Positions 23,501 through 32,500 of a stretch of DNA of 64,000 nucleotides are shown here, in pieces. Under the pieces are notes generated by a model that made no database searches, was not told where the DNA came from, and worked only from the letters and a program-made list of their open reading frames with translations. Origin of the DNA: Liolophura sinensis (lineage: Eukaryota; Mollusca; Polyplacophora; Chitonida; Chitonidae). Both the position numbers and the translations under genes were made by a program. The number at the start of each line of letters is the position of its first letter. The stretch's first letter is position 1. Where the stretch lies: the NCBI RefSeq assembly GCF_032854445.1, contig NC_088301.1, positions 28,318,402-28,382,401 on the forward strand, read 5' to 3'.

Positions 23501-26500
23501 GGACTTATTTATGGCAAATCCATAGTGTCTTTATGTATTGATGAGAATTATTTTAAATTTCCTGCTCAACAATTTCAGGCAAAATTTGATAGCCCCGATA
23601 TATGATTGTAGCCTACTACCAGGAATGTGCATGCACACTCAGAGTACATATAATTCATTGTAGATTTTAACATAGGCGAATCATTAGCTGCAGTAAATCA
23701 TCCGCAGACATCCAACTAGATACATTGTTGTGGAGTTTTCACGCTCCAAGAACATACACATGGAGCAGTTATATTGATGTTGCGGAATGTCTTAAAATCA
23801 TGCTCGTATCATCCGCCCTCGTTGGTACCATGCATGGTGTCATGCATGAATCCTGTTTGGTTTGTGTGCCCATCATACGCATGTAATGGAACATGATCCA
23901 ACCTTGGTGCGCCCACCATGCGCCAACCATGGAGCCATGCGCCAACTATGGAGCCATGCGTCAACCATGGAGCCATGTGCCAACCATGGAGCCATGTGCC
24001 AACCATGGAGCCATGCACCAGCCATGGAGCCATGTGCCAACCATGGAGCCATGCGTCAACCATGGAGCCATGTGCCAACCATGGAGCCATGCGTCAACCA
24101 TGGAGCCATGTGCCAACCATGAAGCAATGTGCCAACCATGGAGCCATGCGCCAGCCATGGAGCCATGCTCCAGCCATGGAGCCATGCTCCAACCATGGAG
24201 CCATGCGCCAACCATGGAGGAATGTGCCAACCATGGAGCCATGATGGGCGTATGATATTCGGCTGGAATACGGCTGTACTGTTTACGTTAAAGACTGAAA
24301 GTTCAACAAGTTAGGGTCATTTTACATTCATTTAAGCTGGTATAATGATCAAAGAAGAATATCTATTTCATGTAGCTTGAAAAATATTAATTTTGGGCCA
24401 GGAAAGTCACAGAAATTTGAAATCTGTGAAGTGTTCAAACTCCGAAAATGGCTCGCAGCACATTAAAAAAAAATTATCACAATACATCTAACATAGTCTA
24501 ATACATAGGGATTTATTTCAAATTTAATAACATTTTTGTAATATACACTGTACATGTATTTTATGAATATTTGTCTGATTTTGATGTCCTGGAAGTTATA
24601 TTAACTTTTTTTGTTTTTTTTCTGATCGATTGAACAAATTTAATATTTAAATGATTTCAGCATGTGTCTGCCGAGGAGAAGACGAGTGTAATTAATGTGT
24701 TGTGCAATGCTGTCATGGCATACTGCAGTAAGTGGAACATTAAGAGGGCTGAACAGTTAGCTGTACAGGCCGTTCAGCTATCCAGGTACAGTATCTCTTT
24801 AGGACAGACTAAGTAATCAGAAAACCACCAAGCTAAGAAACTACATTGTTTTTGTCTACAATACTTCATCAGTTGTTACATTATTATCACCTGCTGCTGA
24901 AACTGTGAAAGTATATCGATATAAGTACAGCTGGCTGGCCAGCGTTTACTGATTAATGATGCGGGAGAGCCATGTATAGAATGCATATTTTACACAGTGG
25001 ACATTTTAACTGAGAGTCACAATGGGGGAAACTTTAAATTAATCCCCAATAGGTCAGTGGTTGGAACATTGTGAAACTCTAGTAATTTTCTGACAGTGAG
25101 GGGTACACAGAAGAACATTGACCCAATGAATAATGCGAAAGTAAGGATAACAGAAGATGTCACTGTGACAGTTTTCAGGGATGTACAAAAAATATGCTCC
25201 CCCCGCCCCCACTTACAGACGGCACTGGTCTTTTTTACTTTAATCTACATTCCTACCCTAACAACTTAGAGTATGTCACGCAAAACACTGGCCAGTAGGT
25301 TTACCTCTCCGAATAATATCAGTTCATGGTATTTATTTCTACAAATGAAAGAATCTGAGTTTGTTTACTTGTTAGATTTGCTTTTATGATTTATGTAAAG
25401 GTGAACTATAGGGATTTATTTCAGCGATAAAACTGTTAGTTTGTACAATTTATAGATATTGAGCTTTGGTTTTTATATTTTTTAAATAATTGACACCCAG
25501 TCACCATGGAAAAAGAAACATTTGTTTCATGACGTTCCAGTCTGAACCCATTGGTATGATGTCGTAATGCATGTACAGTAAACGCTCACATTTCTATATC
25601 ACAAAGTAAGACACGATGTCATACATACGCAGTTGGGAAGTATCTAGGTTATCTGCAATGGCCTAAACTTGTCGTTGATTGGTCTAAAATGCATGACGTG
25701 TGCAAAGGGAGTATAAGAGAACAGCAGCAAAAAGCTGCAGGAAATATACGTTTTTTTTTGCCTCATTATCTTCATTTTTTTTTTTTTTGGTAGAATATAC
25801 TTTAACACCTTCATCATGGTGTAACCGGCCGATAACGCTGAACTTTGTTTCGTACCTCGTCAAATCCCTCAAATGCTGCTCATTCTCGGGATTTGACTCG
25901 ATACCAAGCAAGGTTCAGCGATATCGCATTATATAACAAAGACCGCTACAACAGTGTTAAACCCCTAAATAATATTACAATTCTAAAATTAAGCTTTATT
26001 TACTCTAAAATTAATGCACTCATTTTCTCTCAGGGAATACTTTGGCAGCCGGCATCCCATGTACCTGAAGGCTTTGTTGACATACTGTTACTACTCTAAT
26101 GAGTTTCGTCAGGATGATTCTGGTGTGGAAATAGCTCGGGTAAGCATGTATAGTGTGTTGATTTTGCACATCTGGTACACTGCAACTGCACACCACAGTA
26201 ACTGAAAGAGGCTGGAAATGGAGAACACTGTGTCTATAATTTAGATGTAGAGATTGGTCTCACTGCAAATGAATGGCATGAGTACATGTAGGCCATTATA
26301 AATATTTATTTATTTGACTGGTGTGTCAAGTCGTACTCAAGAATATTTCACTTATACGACGGCGGCCAGTATTATGGTGGGTGGAAACCGGGCAGAGCCT
26401 GGGGGGAAACCCACGACCATCCGCAGGTTGCTGGCAGACCTTCCCACGTACGGCCAGAGAGGTCATTACAAATAAATCTAATAGACTAAATATATAGCTA

Positions 26501-29500
26501 TAAAGCTCCACAAACACCTAAACACTGTTGCTCTGGTGGGTCCATTTCCACAAAGCTTTTGTCGACTATGTAATGGAATTAATGTACTAGTTACCTTGCG
26601 CAGTAGTGTACAGTCTTTGTGTAAGTTTGAAGTGCCAATAATTAGTTATGCCGATTAAGAGTTAGCTTTCAAATTTCGAGGACCAAATGTTTTGACAACC
26701 TGTGAGAGATTCTATTGGCCGACGTTTGGTTGAACACAAGTAATCAATACATATGTCACAAGTGCAATGTACCCACATGGTGAAAGTGAGAAGTTCTGGG
26801 AATATCAGAACACAACTAATCAATACATATGTCTCAAGTGCAGTGTGCCCACATGGAAAGAGTGAGAACTTCTGTGAATGTCAGAACACAGCTAATCAAT
26901 ACATATGTCACAAGTGCAATGTGCCCACATGGAAAGAGTGAGAAGTTTTGGGAATGTCAGAACACAACTAATCAATACATATGTCTCAAGTGCAATGTGC
27001 CCACATGGAAAGAGTGAGAACTTCTGTGAATGTCAGAACACAGCTAATCAATACATATGTCACAAATGGAATGTACCCACATGGTGAAAGTGAGAAGTTG
27101 TGGCAATGTCAAAACACAACTAATCAATACTTAAGTCACAAATGCAATGTACCCACATGGTGGAACTGAGAAGTTTTGGGAATGTCAGAACACAACTAAT
27201 CAATACTTAAGTCACAAATGCAATGTACCCACATGGTGAAAGTGAGAAGTTGTGGGAATGTCAGAACACAACTAATCAGTACATAGGTCACAAATGCAAT
27301 GTACCCACATGGTGAAAGTGAGAAGTTGTGGGAATGTCAGAACACAACTAATCAATACATATGTCACAAGTGCAATGTACCCACATGGAAAGAGTGAGAA
27401 GTTCTGGGAATGTCAGAACACAACTAATCAATACATATGTCACAAATGCAGTGTACCCACATGGTGAAATTCAGAACTTCTGGGAATGTCAGAACACAAC
27501 TAATCAATACATCTGTCACAAATGCAATGTACCCACATGGAAAGAGTGAGAAGTTCTGGGAATGTCAGAACACAACTAATCAATACATATGTCACAAGTG
27601 CAATGTACCCACATGGTGAAAGTGAGAACTTCTGGGAATGTCAGAACACAACTAATCAATACATATGTCACAAATGCAGTGTACCCACATGGTGAAATTC
27701 AGAACTTCTGGGAATGTCAGAACACAACTAATCAATACATCTGTCACAAATGCAATGTACCCACATGGAAAGAGTGAGAAGTTCTGGGAATGTCAGAACA
27801 CAACTAATCAATACATATGTCACAAGTGCAATGTACCCACATGGTGAAAGTGAGAACTTCTGGGAATGTCAGAACACAACTAATCAATACATATGTCACA
27901 AATGCAGTGTACCCACATGGTGAAATTCAGAACTTCTGGGAATGTCAGAACACAACTAATCAATACATCTGTCACAAATGCAATGTACCCACATGGAAAG
28001 AGTGAGAAGTTCTGGGAATGTCAGAACACAACTAATCAATACATATGTCACAAGTGCAATGTACCCACATGGTGAAATTCAGAACTTCTGGGAATGTCAG
28101 TTTCTACATGATCTTGCAGTTTATATAGGCCTACCAACCAGTGTTAATTCAACTCCACAAACATTTGAATCGTTTCAAAACCTCTGAATGAGGTGCGAGG
28201 GAGGTGTAAACTACTGTCACTGATCGACTACCAGTAATCCCCTATTCCCTCCAGAGGGTTTACGACTTAAAAACAGCAGCCCCTACAGGGCACCATGGTT
28301 TATAGTTATACCCAGAAATTGTCTCAGGTTATTGAAAAGGTATGGTATGTGCCATGGGGACTGCCACTTGAACATGTCCCTCTGGAATCAAGGTTTAATA
28401 GTGACATATTATTATTTTGACAGCATACCCTACAGGTGGCCAGAATAACATACGGAATAGAGACGCCCCAGCAGGCGCATGCGCATCGTGCTCTCTGCAA
28501 GGCTCTCATTGTGGCACAGAATTTCAAGGAGGAAGAATATCTAGATCATGCACAACGCGCCTTCAGCATCAGTCAGGCCTGTTACCCTCCAGCCCACCCA
28601 GCCAAGTACCTGTTCCACTTTACGCTGGGTAAGAGGGGCCTCTGGGGCCAAGGTGGTTAGCATGTGAGAAGGGTACAATGACCCAGGAGCCTCTAACCAA
28701 TGCAGTCGCTGTGAGTTCAAGTCATATGCTGGCTTCCTCTCTGGCTGTACATGGGAAGATTTGGCAGCAACCTGCGGATGGCCATAGGTTTCCCCTGGGG
28801 AAACTTAGACTTAGGTTTCAGCATTAGTCAAGCCTATTAACTACCCCGCAATGCCCCCCTCCCCAAGCCCAACCCCAAACCCTCATAAGCCCATCCAGCC
28901 ATACACTGGTTCCACTTTACAATATGTATAAAGATCTTGACTTGAGTTTTAGCATCAGCCAGGCCTGTTACCTCTCAGCCCATACACCATGCACCTTTTG
29001 TCCTTCTTTTAAGATAGCTTTTAAATGTAAAACTCAAATACTTGTGTAAAACACCAATCAAATAAACAAATAAATAGAATACTTATGACTGGAGACACCA
29101 ATACTTGGTTAATTATGCCAGGGTGTGAATTTTTTGTTGTTGTGGTTTTCAGCCTATGCCCAGTACTGGAAAGCTCTGCAGCTTCCACCCAGTGAGCAGG
29201 AGGCTACGTTGAGCTTAGCCCTCCAGGAGATCTCTCATGCACACTCACAGGTGTTACAGCATTTCGGGGACCTCTGTCTGCGGCATGCCCAGGTCCTTGC
29301 TCTAATGGCACAGATCTCCATCAAGATGAACAAGTAGGTTGGAAAGGGATGTGCCCAAAGTGTCATGATAGTTTTCAATGTTAAAGTGAATATAACATTG
29401 GACATACAATGTGGTTAAAATGAAAAACCATTAAAACTATATGTGCATACACATTTTAAATTCTGGTGAGTGAGAGAGTGCTAGAGGTTTAACATCATAA

Positions 29501-32500
29501 TTGTTTTTCAGTCATATGACGACAAAGGAGTCCTTAGACTGCTCTTTTATCTAGTGCTGCTTCACTGAGATGCCTTACCAAAGGCAAGTGAGACGCTCCG
29601 CCTGATCCATTTACTGAGACGTGTCAACCAGTCGTTGCACTATCCCCTTCATGCTGAGCGCCAAGCGAGGAAGTGACAACTTCCTCTTTTAAAGTCTTAG
29701 GTGTGGCCCAACTCTGGATTGACCACTGACCCTCTACGAACTGAGCCATCTGGGCCGGTCTTGTTATGTCCTGCCTCTTAATGAAGGGGAACATACAGCA
29801 ATTGCTCTTTTCATCTGTCTGTCCTTCCCACTCAAATTTATGTAGAGGATATCTTGGCTATTATTATTTATTTGTTTATTTTTTTGATTGGTGTTTTACG
29901 CCGTACTCAAGAATATTTCACTTATATGATGGCGGTCAGCATTATGGTGGGTGGAAACCGAGCAGAGCCCAGGGGAAACCCACGACCATCAGCAGGCTTG
30001 ACTATTATTAGGCAAAGGATTCTCAAACTCACAAGGTATGCAAAATCACCTTAAGTTGTGCATTGTCATGCTATTTTTTCACATTTTTGATCTGTTGTAG
30101 TCATATATCTTTGTGCATATTTTGAATATTATATGGCATATGTTTGTTAAACTCACACAAAGTGTGCAAGATGACCTGAAGTGATGCATTGTCAAATTAT
30201 TTTTTCACATTTTGATTTTTTAAATTGTTGTCTGCACTTGCCCATGTGTCAAAATATATTTGCATCTGGGTATGACATAGCATACTTGTGCATGTAGGAT
30301 ACTGTTAGTTACATGGTTACTCAGGGATAGGACACACAAATATACGGTGTCAGTAATCCTGATAATGGGCTCAGCATTAGCTATATGGTTACTCAGTGAT
30401 AGGACATGCAAATATACAGTGTCAGTAATCCTCATAATGGGCTTGGCCTCAGTTACAAGGTTACTCAATGATAGGACACACAAATATACAGTGTCAGTAA
30501 TCCTCATAATGGGCTCAGCCTTAGCTACAAGGTTACTCAGAGATAAGACATGCAAATATATGGTGTCAGTAATCCTGATAATGGGCTCAGCATTAGCTAT
30601 ATGGTTACTCAGAAATAAGACATGGAAATATACGGTGTCAGTAATCCTCATAATGAGCTCAGCATCAGTTACATGGTTACTCAGGGATAAGACATGCAAA
30701 TATACGGTGTCAGTAATCCTCATAATGAGCTCAGCATCAGTTACATGGTTACTCAGGGATAAGACATGGAAATATACGGTGTCAGTAATCCTCATAATGA
30801 GCTCAGCATCAGTTACATGGTTACTCAGGGATAGGACATGCAAATATACAGTGTCAGTAATCCTCATAATGAGCTCAGCATCAGTTACATGGTTACTCAG
30901 GGATAAGACATGCAAATATACGGTGTCAGTAATCCTCATAATGAGCTCAGCATCAGTTACATGGTTACTCAGGGATAGGACATGCAAATATACGGTGTCA
31001 GTAATCCTCATAATGAGCTCAGCATCAGTTACATGGTTACTCAGGGATAGGACATGCAAATATACAGTGTCAGTAATCCTCATAATGAGCTCAGCATCAG
31101 TTACATGGTTACTCAGGGATAAGACATGCAAATATACGGTGTCAGTAATCCTCATAATGAGCTCAGCATCAGTTACATGGTTACTCAGGGATAGGACATG
31201 CAAATATACAGTGTCAGTAATCCTCATAATGAGCTCAGCATCAGTTACATGGTTACTCAGAGAGAAGACATGCAAATATACGGTGTCAATAATCCTCATA
31301 TTGAGCTCAGCATCAGTTACATGGTTACTCAGAAATAAGACATGCAAATATACAGTGTCAGTAATCCTCATAATGAGCTCAGCATCAGTTACATGGTTAC
31401 TCAGAGAGAAGACATGCAAATATACGGTGTCAGTAATCCTCATAATGAGCTCAGCATCAGTTACATGGTTACTCAGGGATAGGACACACACAAACATGGT
31501 GTCAATAATCCTCATATTGAGCTCAGCATCAGTTACATGGTTACTCAGGGATAAGACATGCAAATATACAGTGTCAGTAATCCTCATAATGAGCTCAGCA
31601 TCAGTTACATGGTTACTCAGGGATAAGACATGGAAATATACGGTGTCAGTAATCCTCATAATGAGCTCAGCATCAGTTACATGGTTACTCAGAGAGAAGA
31701 CATGCAAATATACGGTGTCAATAATCCTCATATTGAGCTCAGCATCAGTTACATCGTTACTCAGAAATAAGACATGGAAATATACGGTGTCAGTAATCCT
31801 CATAATGAGCTCAGCATCAGTTACATGGTTACTCGGGGATAGGACACGCACAAACACGGTGTCAATAATCCTCATATTGAGCTCAGCGTCAGTTACATGG
31901 TTACTCAGAAATAAGACATGGAAATATACGGTGTCAGTAATCCTCATAATGAGCTCAGCATCAGTTACATGGTTACTCGGGGATAGGACACGCACAAACA
32001 CGGTGTCAATAATCCTCATATTGAGCTCAGCATCAGTTACATGGTTACTCAGGGATAAGACATGGAAATATACGGTGTCAATAATCCTCATGATGGGCTC
32101 AGCATCAGTTACATGGTTGCTCAGTGATAGGACATGCAAATATGTCCTTGCACTCTCACTTGACTTTCAACATTTATGAATTATACATTCAGTCATATTG
32201 TAACAGTCCTGCGCAGTTGATCATATATGGAGTACCTTATTGCCAGTTAATAGGCAGTTAGCAAGAGATTTTAGAAACCACTTTTCACAAGATCTTTCCT
32301 GGGTTGTAGAGCCATTGATTTTATATGAGAAGTTAAGAAAAAATTTATTTACAAAGTTTTATGATAAAAGGCCCTGGGTTCAAGCCAAAGTTGTGTCATT
32401 TCTTAAGACTTGATTTTGGCTGTTTTAGTTCCACTTCACATGGGGCTGTAACAAAACGGATCAAGTATGGGTTTTTCTAGTGTGGGCATGTAACCTCAGG

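Noticed and set aside
23809-24314. Histidine- and tryptophan-rich repeat proteins on both strands
   Set aside because: Produced by a 19-bp tandem repeat (57 bases equal three units). No start context, splicing or conservation argument.
26753-28187. A series of 60-69 codon open frames with Cys-x2-Cys patterns, as small zinc-finger proteins
   Set aside because: The frames come from a 76-bp repeat that shifts frame in each unit; every frame stops after one or two units.
30220-32179. Two very long open frames (639 codons minus, 610 codons plus) as protein-coding genes
   Set aside because: Both arise from a 72-bp tandem repeat whose unit is a multiple of three and stop-free on each strand. They lie within an intron of a well-supported gene and lack a start context, splice framework and family similarity.
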